A program made the position numbers and the translations under genes. A stretch of DNA of 64,000 bases from Polychytrium aggregatum (lineage: Eukaryota; Chytridiomycota; Chytridiomycetes; Polychytriales): the NCBI RefSeq assembly GCF_025602895.1, contig NW_026516205.1:1-64000 (forward strand), in the 5' to 3' direction. The notes under the pieces were generated by a model that saw only the letters and a list, made by a program, of their open reading frames with translations, made no database searches and had not been told where the DNA came from. Positions within the stretch are counted from its first letter, which is position 1. The number at the start of each line of letters is the position of its first letter. This document shows positions 48,137 to 58,200 of the stretch, piece by piece.

Positions 48137-49692
48137 GCCAAGAGCATGCACTGTGGATCCAGCGTGCTGAAAACAATGGTTCACATCGTCTCGTTCGGTG
48201 GCAAGCGCACCAGAGTTGGCTCATATCATGTTGTTCCCTCGGCCGAGATCGATCAAGCGGGTGGATTCATTTCCTTGGGTGTCTGCTCACGAAATCTGAT
48301 CGGCAGAATCTCGCACACCAGCACGAGGGCCGATCGATCGATTGGCACTGTTCGGACCACGTCATTCTCTCCGTCGTTCGTGCACTTGCTTGTCGATATC
48401 GCTGGTCATGCATGACTCGCTGTGCCTCTTGCTCCCGGCTCGTGCTTTGCATCTGGGGACTCACTCCTGCTCACGGCACATACAGCCGACAGCGCTGGAC
48501 ACTGGCCGCCTGCTCGTCCTTGTCCCCGGAACAAGCTGTCCCAGCCAGCCAGCCCGCAGATTGGGCCAATCGCCATCGAGACCCTTGCACAGACAGTGGC
48601 GTCATGGCCCCTCGCCCTCTTCCCGTATCCCTCCCTCCCCAATATTCCCTCCTGTGTCACTTCCTGCCCTTTCTTTCTGTCCCTGTGGACCTCGGCTCAG
48701 CCGCCCGAGCAGAGTTCAGCGGCCGAACGGGTCTGGCAGCGCCGCGAGGGCAGGCAGATGCACAGGCAAGTCAGTCCTGCGGACCCGGTGGGAGGCACAG
48801 AGACCCAGAAGCAACATTTCGCTCTATTTTTTTTTGGGGGGGGGAACGAGGCGAGCATGAGAGTCGAGTGAATGCGTTGTGATGTGTGTGATGGCTGGCC
48901 CCAAAGCCTGCGGGTCACGCAAAAAAAAAGGAGAAAAACAATCCAAACAACCAACAGCAGGGAACAAAAGAGGGAACGCCGGCATTCGTACTGCGTCTCG
49001 CAGGAGGGGGGGATGAAAAGTGTGAATCCACGGACGCGATGGATGAGGAGAGAGGTTCTCCGTGTCCATCATGGACATATCGGGCACGCCGAGATCGGGG
49101 ACAAGCAAATGGAAGGATGGAGGGGCATCAAGCACGAGACAGAAACAAAGACGATGACCAAAACAAAGAGGATGCTGGCGTGGTGATGGATAGAGGCAGA
49201 GTCGAAGCGTGGGGGGGGGGATCAAGAGCAACAACAACAACAAAAAGGAGGCGCTGGGCCAAAGGTTAGGAACTCTGACAGAAGATCGACGATCGTGACA
49301 AACAGAGCGAGGGCATGGTTGCGTCGAGCACGAGCCGACAACTTTGCAACGCGGCAGCGGTACAGCGAGCGATAGTGCTGCCAAAATAAACCGGCGGATC
49401 GTGAGCGAGCAAAGTGAAGCTGAGTGGAGAGGGAAGGAAGAATATGTACAGTGTCGATCGCAGTGAAGGATCGGGATGAGAACGAGGGGCTCTGCTGTAG
49501 AATGACGGGTGGTGGTGGTGCTTGGACGGCCGGTCTGTCAGGTCAGTTGGTCAGAGATGTGTACGATTCCGGGAACGCCTGATCCGGGAATGGGGGAGGC
49601 GACCCCGATAGATCCCTTTGGCTACGGAGCCCAGGTGTTGCTTCTGCATATGCGCCTCGCGATCGCGGTCGAGATTAAACCGATGGTGGGAA
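48137..49692. other. No gene recognised; mononucleotide-rich intergenic DNA
   Basis: 1.56 kb with G and A homopolymer runs (near 48,832-48,843, 48,920-48,930 and 49,211-49,220). Overlapping open frames on both strands show no family resemblance. The right part is probably the 3' UTR of the zinc-finger gene. Confidence 0.5.
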
Positions 49693-51564
49693 TTAGCGAT
49701 GGGAGAGGCGCATGTGCTGCTGCAGCGACTGGGCATGGTCCGAGTCGAGGCTCTGACTGCAATCTTGCACGGAGCGGAGGTGGGCGTGGACCTGGGCGGT
49801 ATTGAGCCTCGGGTCGCCGTGCTTGGCGTGGCCGAGATCGGGGTGCTTGGCGCTCTTGCAGTGGCCTTTGACCTGGGTCTCAAAGTCGAGATGGGCGTGG
49901 GCAGCCGAGGCATGATATCGGAGCCCATTCAGATTGCGGAAGCGCTTCTGGCAGCCCTCGACGCGGCACCAGTAGGGGCGCTGGGTGATTTTGATCGTGG
50001 ACGAAGGTGATGCGGAGGAGACTAAGCTGGTATCTTGGCTCTGCACCGAGGTGGTGTCGTACTCGCAGGTGCCGTGGTTGGTATGGTAGCGCAGGCCGTT
50101 AGTGTTGCGATAGGTCTTGGTGCAAGCTGCATTCGGGCACTTGTACAGCCTGGGCGGGTTGAGAGGCATCGGCGGAACCGGGGCCTGGCCTTCATGAGGA
50201 TTAGCTGACGGGGTAGGAGACGGGGGCAGATCGACGGCGACCGGGGCGGGTGATTCGATGGACTGCAGCAGAGGCGAGGGCTGCTCAAAATCGAGGTCGG
50301 GGCCGTGCGACGAAGGCAGGACTTGGAGACCGAGCGTTGCGGTGACATCCATGTTCGAGAGCGCGGGCTCATTGAGCGGGGCCGCCCAGCTCTCGAGTTG
50401 GTACTGGGTACAGCTCAGGTCGGTGCCAGGCGAGATCCGCTCATAGACGACATCGGGGAGGGCCAGCTCGGCGTTACCAAACTCGGCCGCATCCGTGGGA
50501 GAGAGGGTGTTGTCGACATAGTAGAGCGACGGATTAGAGAGAATAGCGTTGCTGTCATAGGCAGAGAGTGGATCGAATGTGTTGAGCGAGGCAGGAAAGT
50601 ACGGTGGACGATCGTCGAATTTCGGAGTGTACATGTCGTCCGCTACGCTGGACAGGACCGGAGCCGAGCTGGGCATGACTGAAACCGAGCTGGGCATGAC
50701 TGGGACTGCGCTGCCAAAGACGCTGGCCTCGACAGGGGCATAATACGGGATTGCCGTCGAAGCCGCGGTGCTGGATGGATAGTCAAAGGCTCGCGTCGTG
50801 AGGGGCAGCTGCTGATGGAGCTGAGTCTGCAGAGACTCCAAGGCGTGTTGCCGCAGATGCTGCTGTTGATGATGATGGTGATGATGCTGATGCTGATGAT
50901 GTTGTTGTTGCTGTTCGTGCTGAGGCTGAGGCTGAGGGTGAGGATGCATCTGCAGCTGATGCTGCGGCGAAGCGGTTCGCCCCGAGAACATGCTCTCGGT
51001 CGGGCTGGTCATGGTATTTGCGCCGGCAATGTCGGCGGAGGACACGAGCTGACGGGTGTTGTAGCTCTCGGTGTCCATGAAGCCGTTGGTTGGGACGAGG
51101 TAGCCCAAGACTCCAGGCTTTGCATAGAAATCGGGTCCGGCTGGGCCGACAGATCCGAGTGCCGAGTAGGCCGGCGAGGACATGGCAGAGGACATGGCAG
51201 AGGACGGAACGGGATCAGGCAGCATCGGCTCGGATGAGGCGAGGGAGATCTGGGAGGAGGATGCCTGGGAGATGGGTGTGTCGGGCAGGCACATGTCGGT
51301 GTTGAGGAAGGCCGGCATGGCTGGGCGGGGAAGACCCTCAGGAGACATGAGGACACAGTCAAAGTTTTGGAAGGGGGGCTGCGCGGCAGCAGGATAGCGG
51401 GGCGACGACGGGGCCGAGAGGCTCTGGTTCGACGGGGGTAGCAATGAGGACGATGACGGAGGAGGCAGAGGCGGAGGCGAAATCCATGACTGGTTGGTCG
51501 GATACGGGCTTGAGTAGCGCTTTGAAGGATGGCGGTGAGGGAGAAACCCGCTGTGGGGTTGCAT
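49693..51564 (-). CDS. C2H2 zinc-finger protein, SFP1/JAZF1-like
   Basis: A single-exon frame of 623 residues starting at the ATG at 51564; the frame stays open upstream to 51891, so a longer N-terminus is possible. Two C2H2 fingers lie at about residues 470-560: YKCPNAACTKTYRNTNGLRYH and YWCRVEGCQKRFRNLNGLRYH, both with the C-x4-C spacing and the N-x-NGLRYH helix typical of yeast Sfp1 and animal JAZF1. Sfp1 regulates ribosome-biogenesis and growth genes; that role here is inferred. The N-terminal 450 residues are disordered, with Ser/Pro-rich text and a Gln/His tract (HEQQQQHHQHQHHHHHHQQQ) near 50,860-50,920. A His-rich tail follows the fingers. Confidence 0.75.
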   Translation of the reverse strand: MQPHSGFLPHRHPSKRYSSPYPTNQSWISPPPLPPPSSSSLLPPSNQSLSAPSSPRYPAAAQPPFQNFDCVLMSPEGLPRPAMPAFLNTDMCLPDTPISQASSSQISLASSEPMLPDPVPSSAMSSAMSSPAYSALGSVGPAGPDFYAKPGVLGYLVPTNGFMDTESYNTRQLVSSADIAGANTMTSPTESMFSGRTASPQHQLQMHPHPQPQPQHEQQQQHHQHQHHHHHHQQQHLRQHALESLQTQLHQQLPLTTRAFDYPSSTAASTAIPYYAPVEASVFGSAVPVMPSSVSVMPSSAPVLSSVADDMYTPKFDDRPPYFPASLNTFDPLSAYDSNAILSNPSLYYVDNTLSPTDAAEFGNAELALPDVVYERISPGTDLSCTQYQLESWAAPLNEPALSNMDVTATLGLQVLPSSHGPDLDFEQPSPLLQSIESPAPVAVDLPPSPTPSANPHEGQAPVPPMPLNPPRLYKCPNAACTKTYRNTNGLRYHTNHGTCEYDTTSVQSQDTSLVSSASPSSTIKITQRPYWCRVEGCQKRFRNLNGLRYHASAAHAHLDFETQVKGHCKSAKHPDLGHAKHGDPRLNTAQVHAHLRSVQDCSQSLDSDHAQSLQQHMRLSHR

Positions 51565-52082
51565 GGCGAAGGTATAGCTCGAGAGGGGAAGGGGGGGGAG
51601 AAAGTTGGGTGGGCAGGGAAACGAGCGGGTTTCGCCAGACAGATTGCAGGCAAGGGACACAGGCCAAGGACGATGGCGAGCGAGATGCGGAAAGGGCCGT
51701 CGGTGGGCCGGGGCGGGTGAAGTTGGGCTCGGCCAGCAAGAGAGGGTCGCAGAGGGTATCGGGATCGGCGGCTGGGCGAGGCGGGTCATTAAATAGGCAC
51801 CTCGGGGCAAGGGCGAAGGACAAGACGCCGAACAAGGCCGAGCGAGGGCGGCCGGGCTGGGCACACAACAAGATGTGGCCGGCAGGCACACTTGCCTTTT
51901 CTTGGGGCCTTGGCCGGTGGATGCTGCTCAGCTCGCACCAAGGAGCAGAGGGCGACTGGGGCGGACGGCTCGCTGTGCGGGCGGGCCTGGCGGTGGCTTG
52001 TCAGCGGGGGCTGTATGCGCGGGTGTCGGGAGCCGTTATGGGGGGGTATCTTGGGAATGCGACGGAGTGATATATAATCCGC
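51565..52082. promoter_or_regulatory. Upstream region of the zinc-finger gene
   Basis: About 500 bp upstream of the proposed ATG, ending at a 20-bp tandem array. No specific promoter element was identified. Confidence 0.35.
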
Positions 52083-52200
52083 TGGATGCGATATCCAAGG
52101 TGTGGATGTGATATCCAAGGTGTGGATGTGATATTCAAAGTGTGGATGTGATATTCAAAGTGTGGATGCGGTATCCAAAGTAGCGGATGCGATAGTTAAT
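52083..52200. repeat. 20-bp tandem repeat, about 6 degenerate copies
   Basis: Unit TGGATGTGATATCCAAGGTG with C/T variation in the TATCCAA/TATTCAA core. Copies start at 52083, 52103, 52123, 52143, 52163 and about 52184, with the last two degraded. Confidence 0.9.
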
Positions 52201-53191
52201 ATGTCACCACTTGCTCAAAAGCAGCGGATGCACTGGCTATCCGCCACACTATCGCCGGTGCGTTCCATTGAGCTTCGCCCTCGCAAGGCATGGTTTTGCT
52301 GCCGATTCACCTTGAATCATCCTGCCCCCCCGAATCGTGCGCCTCGCCGATCAAGGCCGCCTTGCTTCTCGTCGCCTCGATCGGTACTCTGCACATCCCG
52401 CCGCACAGGCCAATGGTGCCCATGGCGCTTATCTGCCGCCCGCCGACCTATTGCCTCGCCGCCTCGCTGACTCGATGGCTTGGCGACCAGGACTTGGATG
52501 TCGTTGGTTCGCTGGCTCGGGGATTCAGTGGCTTGCTTGCTGTGCTTGCGTACTTGCTGTGCTTGCAAATTCACTGGCTGGGATGCGTCGTGAGCAGCCC
52601 CGTTTGTCAGGCCCGCGATCGACTCGGCCCTTTGATTACCATTGCAAGTGACCACCCAATGACTCTCCCGCTGCTCATCGTCGTCTTGGCGATCCTCGCT
52701 CTATCATTCGTCGTTTGCCGATCACCTGTGTGCTGACGTTCCCAATGCCACCTCGCATGCCCCTGCATCGGCGCCTTGGCCACCCCTCCCCCACGGCACA
52801 GCTCGAGGCTCCGAACATGCACCCCGCTGCAGCATGCGTCTTCTGGCGCTGGCTGTCCCGCGTCGCTCGCCCTGGCCACCCCCCCTCGACATCCCAAAAT
52901 CCCCGTTTCGCCCATGGCCCGTCCGCCTTGCTGGCTTGGGCAACTCGTGTGCGCGGCCACAACCAATTGCCTCGCCGCCACGACGACGCGGCCATCAGTA
53001 CTTCAGTCTGTGCGCGTGTGTCTGCACTGGCTTGGAGCGCTGTACCGCGGTGTGCGGCGGCCGTGTCCCTGTGGCAGTGACACACACAGCGCCGCTGTGC
53101 TGCGTCGGTGTGACGGATTGCCGCACGCGTCTGCCACTGGGCGCCGTTTGGCGCTGTCGAGGTGGGTTGGCAGTGTGTCCTGGCATGTTAT

Positions 53192-53948
53192 ATGGATACG
53201 ATCGTCATCAGTGCCGTCGACGCTGCTGTTACAATCATGGGCATAGCCATCATCCTCATCATTGTCGCCGCTGCGTCTGGCGTCTTCCTGTTCCATCGCC
53301 GTACCGTCGTCGTGCCGACTGCAATCCCCTCCTCCAGCCAGCCAGGCAGCGACCCTCTGCAGAACTCTGCCGCCACCCAGCCGCCTCATCGAACATGGCC
53401 GGCGGTTTCCGGCTGCCCACGCGTGTCGTCTGCCTTCCCCTTGCACACGCCGCGCTGCGCTGTGTCGGTGCCGCACGCGCACTCTGCGCGGTCGCCTGTG
53501 CCGCCAGACAAGCCAGGCCCGCAGCAAGGCCCGCAGCAAGGCCGTGGACCAGCCCTTGTCGATCGGCCGCGGCGCACGGACCCGCTCTCGCCAAGGCATC
53601 CTATGGATCGCCCTTGTGGATCGGGAATGCCCCCCTCCTTGACGATCGGCGTGCCCTTGAGGACCGCGACGACTTTGTGGATCGGGCGGCCTTGGCGGAT
53701 TGGATGGTCGCTGTGCAGCACAGGACACACCCTCGTCGCGCCAGAGCCCTCTCCATCCGCCATCCACCGGCACACAGGCGGTATACACTCGATACACACT
53801 CGATACACACTCGATACACACTCGATACTCGCTCAACAGGCAAATAGTGCACAGGAGCCAGCCGCCCCGATTCGCTGCCGCCTGTTGGGCGCCGTTATCA
53901 GCCCGTGTATGGACGCCCTCGTCTCCCAGTGGCGACAGCGCTTGCTCC

Positions 53949-53984
<36 letters not shown>

Positions 53985-54214
53985 ACCTCGCAGTCCTCAG
54001 CCTGAACTCGCCGTGCTCGTCGGCTCGTCTGGGTCTTACCGTCCTCTGTCGAACACGGGCCAGCCGCCCCAGCACGGCGGATGATCGTTGCGCCCGGCCT
54101 TCCCGTTCATCCAGCCGGTTCTCCCGTTCATCCGGCCGGTTCTCCCGTTCATCCAGCCGGTTCTTCCCTCTGCCCAGTTCATTTCCCCAGCTCATCCCAT
54201 CCTTTTTTGTATAA
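53192..54214 (+). CDS. Hypothetical single-pass membrane ORF (doubtful)
   Basis: From the ATG at 53192 the frame begins with a short N-terminus and then about 24 strongly hydrophobic residues (VTIMGIAIILIIVAAASGVF) followed by FHRRTVVV, a pattern like a signal-anchor helix. The remaining 300 residues are low-complexity Pro/Ser/Arg text that runs through two tandem-repeat arrays, so this is probably a chance frame or only its first exon is real. No homologue recognised. Confidence 0.2.
53785..53828. repeat. 11-bp tandem repeat, 4 copies
   Basis: ACACTCGATAC repeated four times without change. Confidence 0.9.
53949..53984. repeat. (CCAG)n microsatellite
   Basis: About eight CCAG units in a row. 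Confidence 0.9.
54102..54164. repeat. 21-bp tandem repeat, 3 copies
   Basis: CCCGTTCATCCAGCCGGTTCT, with one A-to-G change in the middle copy. Confidence 0.9.
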
Positions 54215-55244
54215 CCCGTGGCGCCCGGCGGGCTTGTCCTCCCTCGCGCCGCTCTGTTGGCTGTGGCCCTCGCCTGGCTGTGGCCAACCTTAACTCTTTC
54301 TGGGCTGCTGCGCAAGAGGGGGTGCGACCGTTCCTGTGCGCGCCGACAGCAAGGCCCCACCTTGTGTTGCCCCAGCTGCGCTGCATCGATTAGCCTAATT
54401 CGGGCGGGACGCCGTGCGCCGGCGCTGAGTGGTGCTTGTGTGCCCTGTCGACTGCCCCTGCACGCCGCCCGGTGCGGACACGCGTGGCGCATACCCGTCT
54501 CGCTGGGACCAATCCGCGCGCGTCCTCCGCGGCTGTGTCGCTGCGTTGAGCGGGCCGTTGCGCAATGATGGCTCAGGCAGCCGCAAGAGCGCCGTATCGA
54601 GCATGCTCCAACGCTCCTGTGCTCCAAGGCTCCTGTGCTCCAAGGCTCCGATGTCGTGCGGACTAGTCAGTCCTGGCTTGCATCTTCCTGACTCACATAC
54701 CGTTACTCGTGACTCATTGCTCACCACGCCGTGCCTCGGTCATGCGCCCTGGTCACCGTCGTCCTTCTTCCGGATTTCCCTGCCCTGTCCCAGGCGCCCG
54801 CGTTCCTGCACGCACTGCACACCGGCACCAACCCCTGGGCCGCTCACCCTTACCTTCGGTCGCGGCTGTGGTGCTGCAAGCAGGTGACCCGCTTGGGTTC
54901 CTGCAAACCCGCCTGGCTCCTGGGCATGGAACTCCCACGCGGCGTGTGCTGCCAGCCCAGTCCCCGCAGCAGATCGACAAACCCAACCGGGCTGACTCAT
55001 CGGCCAACTTACCTCAAGCCCCCACCAACGTCCTATGCGTCAGCCCGCGCGGCCGCCTCACTCCCTCACCACCAGCGCAACTTTCTTTCTCACGCCCCTC
55101 CCCCGATCGCTCGAGCACTGTGGGATCACAGGAACTGATGCGTTGCTATTGAGCGCCGCCAACAAAGATCAGAGTATCACCCAGAGCATGGAACTGCGAC
55201 GGGTTGTGTTGCTCAACACAACTCCGGCGAGGGCATCTCCCTCT

Positions 55245-58200
55245 CTACACTTCCATCGACGTGCCCGCAGAGGCCGAGTCCAGCTCCTGCTGCGCGAGGA
55301 AGAAAAGCTCAGGGAAGGCGACCTTCTCCTTGCTGAGTAGCTCCTCAAACTTGGGGTTCGAGAACGGATCGTGGATCTGGCTGAGGATGAGCACCGTCTT
55401 GCAGGCGCTCACGGCTGCCTCCTTGATCTTTTCAATTTCCTGCTTCACGGCATTCTCCTTGGCCTTGGTCGTGATTGTGGCACGCAGGGCATCAACGGTA
55501 TCGTCCAGCCTCTGTGCCATGGCGGTCGGGGTCAGAGTCGCAAGCTTCTGCAGAATCATGTGGCACAGGATCTTGACGTCATTCGAGGCATCGCTCAGGC
55601 CGATCAGCACGACGTTGAGGAACTCGTAGATCTCGAGCTGCTGCAGGCAGGTGTCTAGGAGCGTGTGCATGCACTCGAAAGCGCTCTATGTGCCGTCCAA
55701 AGGTAATACGATGTACTTTCAGCAAAGGTTCAGCAGACTTCCAACGCAACAATCGCAGGACCCCCCTCTGTCGACCGCCATACACCATACACCGCACACC
55801 ATACACCGCACACCATACATCGCACACCATGCGCCGTCGGGCATTCGCCATACCTTGCGTGTCTCCAGTCCGTCATCCACAAGGTGCTTGAACGGGCCCA
55901 TGATGACCTCGCGAATGAGCTCTTTCTATCTTGGCATCGCCATGGGTGGCCAACCGTCAGCGCCAAAACAGAAAGGCACCAGGTTAGTTTGCGAATCGCG
56001 GCGAGTCGAGTTTGTCTTCCGCACTCCAGAGCCAGATCAATCTGCCACGATTCACACTCCGGCTCGCCATCCTCTTGTTCCTGTCGTAGAACCGACATGC
56101 TCGCAGACAACGACCAGCACGCCATCCGATACAATCTGCCAGACAGCCCTCATCGACACGGCCCACACTTGCCTTCACAACAGTCTCTTGGTAGAGCAGC
56201 TTCAGCAGCTCCTTGAGCGACTCGCCAAGCAGATGCGGCTTGTTGTGCGCTACCAGGTTGAAAGTGCTCAAGGCAACCTTTCGGACGTTCTGGGTGATGG
56301 CGAGTTCGGTCCAACGTCAGTCTCGAGCAACGATAGCTGTGTCGTCTTGCCAGACCCCCATTCCCGGCCGTTCAAATTGCTCACGGTCCCCCCCCCTTCA
56401 ATTCTGCTCCCTAGCCTATCCTGTGGAGACACTCATACGCACCAGATCCGGATCGCGGACAAGAGTCAAAAAGTCAATGAGAATAGGCTTGAGCATCGCC
56501 TCATACTCGTCGTGCTCGTGATGGTCGGTGAAGATCCAGCGAATGGCAGCCACGACAGTAGAGCGGATGTGTGGGCTCTGGCCGGTCAATCGAGCTTGCA
56601 GCTTGGGAAGGTACTTGACAGGATCGATCAGCGACAGCTTGCCCAGGCACGCCGCAATGATGCTTCGGGTGCCCTCTTCGTGCGTGGCCTCCGTGTTGCT
56701 GAACAGGAGCTCCCAGATTTCGTCAATGTACTCCTGAAGGGCCGTCTGGGAGCGAGCCGAGGTAGAGAACGTGATCGTTTCCTTCAGAGAAACGAGCAGG
56801 AGGTACTGGCTCTTGCCGCCGTCGCGGATACCCTGCAGGATTGGCGGAAGGTACTTGGGCAGGTTGCCAACGGCGATGTTGCCAAGGCCAAAGGCGGCCG
56901 CGTACTTGATCTCCTCTGAAGGAGAGCTGAAGTAGCCGAGGAAGGTGTCGGCCACGTTCGGGTACAGGGTCGAGATATCGCTGGGAGATGCAGGAGGGTC
57001 AGCAACGTCGGCGGACAGGTGCTGTGCCACTTGTTGAGCTTGGAACCCATCCATCCACCCACCCATCTACCCATCCACCCATCTACCCATCTACCCATCT
57101 ATCCATCCCAACAACGGCCCTTTGGTAAACTCCTTACACTTGTCTGCCGATTTCACCCAGGCACAGGAGGCTGAGGTGTCGGACGTGGTCGCTCGAGGCC
57201 CCGTCTTCAACCTTGGCCACAAACTTCTGGATGAGAATGGCAGGCTGGGACGTCGAGCCGGACAGGATCGCAACTGATTTGGCGATCGCAAAGTAACCCT
57301 ATGCGAGAATTGAGCCGATGAGTCAATCGTCTCTGTGTCTTTCGCTACAGAAAGCGAGCAGGGCGTGCTTGCAACAGGGAGCGCATTACCATACCTGCTT
57401 GGAGATGCGAGACTGGGTGCTCTCAAACACAGGTTCGACCAGCAACGCAATCGATTTTTCCGCGATCTGTGGTCCGTACGCCGTCGAGAGGCTGCCCCAC
57501 AGCTTCAACAAGGCATCGAGGCCGGCGCCGGCGCTCACCAAGTGGGGCGTGTCCGTGATCACGGTGATCAGCGGCGGCAAGATCTGCGCCTCCACGACAC
57601 TGACGAGGCCGTGCTCCTTGGGGCTGAACAGCACAATCGAGCAGAGGGTTTCCATGGCGAGAGGAATGATATGCGCATCCGAGTCACTGAGCAGCGGTCG
57701 GAGCTCGTTCAGGATCTCTTGGTAGGACTGCAGCGAGATCTGTGCGCCATAGACGCGCGCAATCGACTCGAGCGCCGCCAGGCTCGAAACTCGGAGCTGG
57801 CGCTGGGTCTTGCGCAAAAAGCCCACAATCTCGGCAATCATTTGGTTCAGGACGGGCTCGAAGCGGAGAGGCGACTTGTCTTGGGCCGGGGCCACCAGAG
57901 GGCTATCGAGAATGACCTTGATGCCACGGACCGTGACCAGGCGGGTCAGCTCGTTCTTGAGGCGGTCGAGCAGGAAGGGGATGGCCTGGGTTGTAACGTC
58001 GTGTTCGGGGATGAGATCGCCAGCTTGGGCCAGCAGCACCACGAGTGCATTGATGGAGCGCTCCTTAACCTCGAGGTCCACGTCGGTGCTCTGGAGGCGC
58101 TCCATCACCACCGTGTAGAACTGGTTGGCATAGCCGGCGGCTGTGCTCGACGGAGCCACTCCCTGCAGGAGCTCGGTCTTAGGTCGCAGAACCTTGACAA

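Larger units (their letters stand above)
52201..55244. other. 3 kb without a convincing gene, rich in short tandem repeats
   Basis: Many overlapping frames on both strands, Cys/Pro/Arg/Ser-rich and with no family resemblance, consistent with GC-rich noncoding DNA. It contains three tandem arrays (listed separately) and one frame with a membrane-like segment. Confidence 0.5.

Noticed and set aside
52400-54700. Series of 100-350-codon frames on both strands
   Set aside because: Cys/Pro/Arg/Ser-rich composition, overlapping on opposite strands and running through tandem repeats; no family resemblance.
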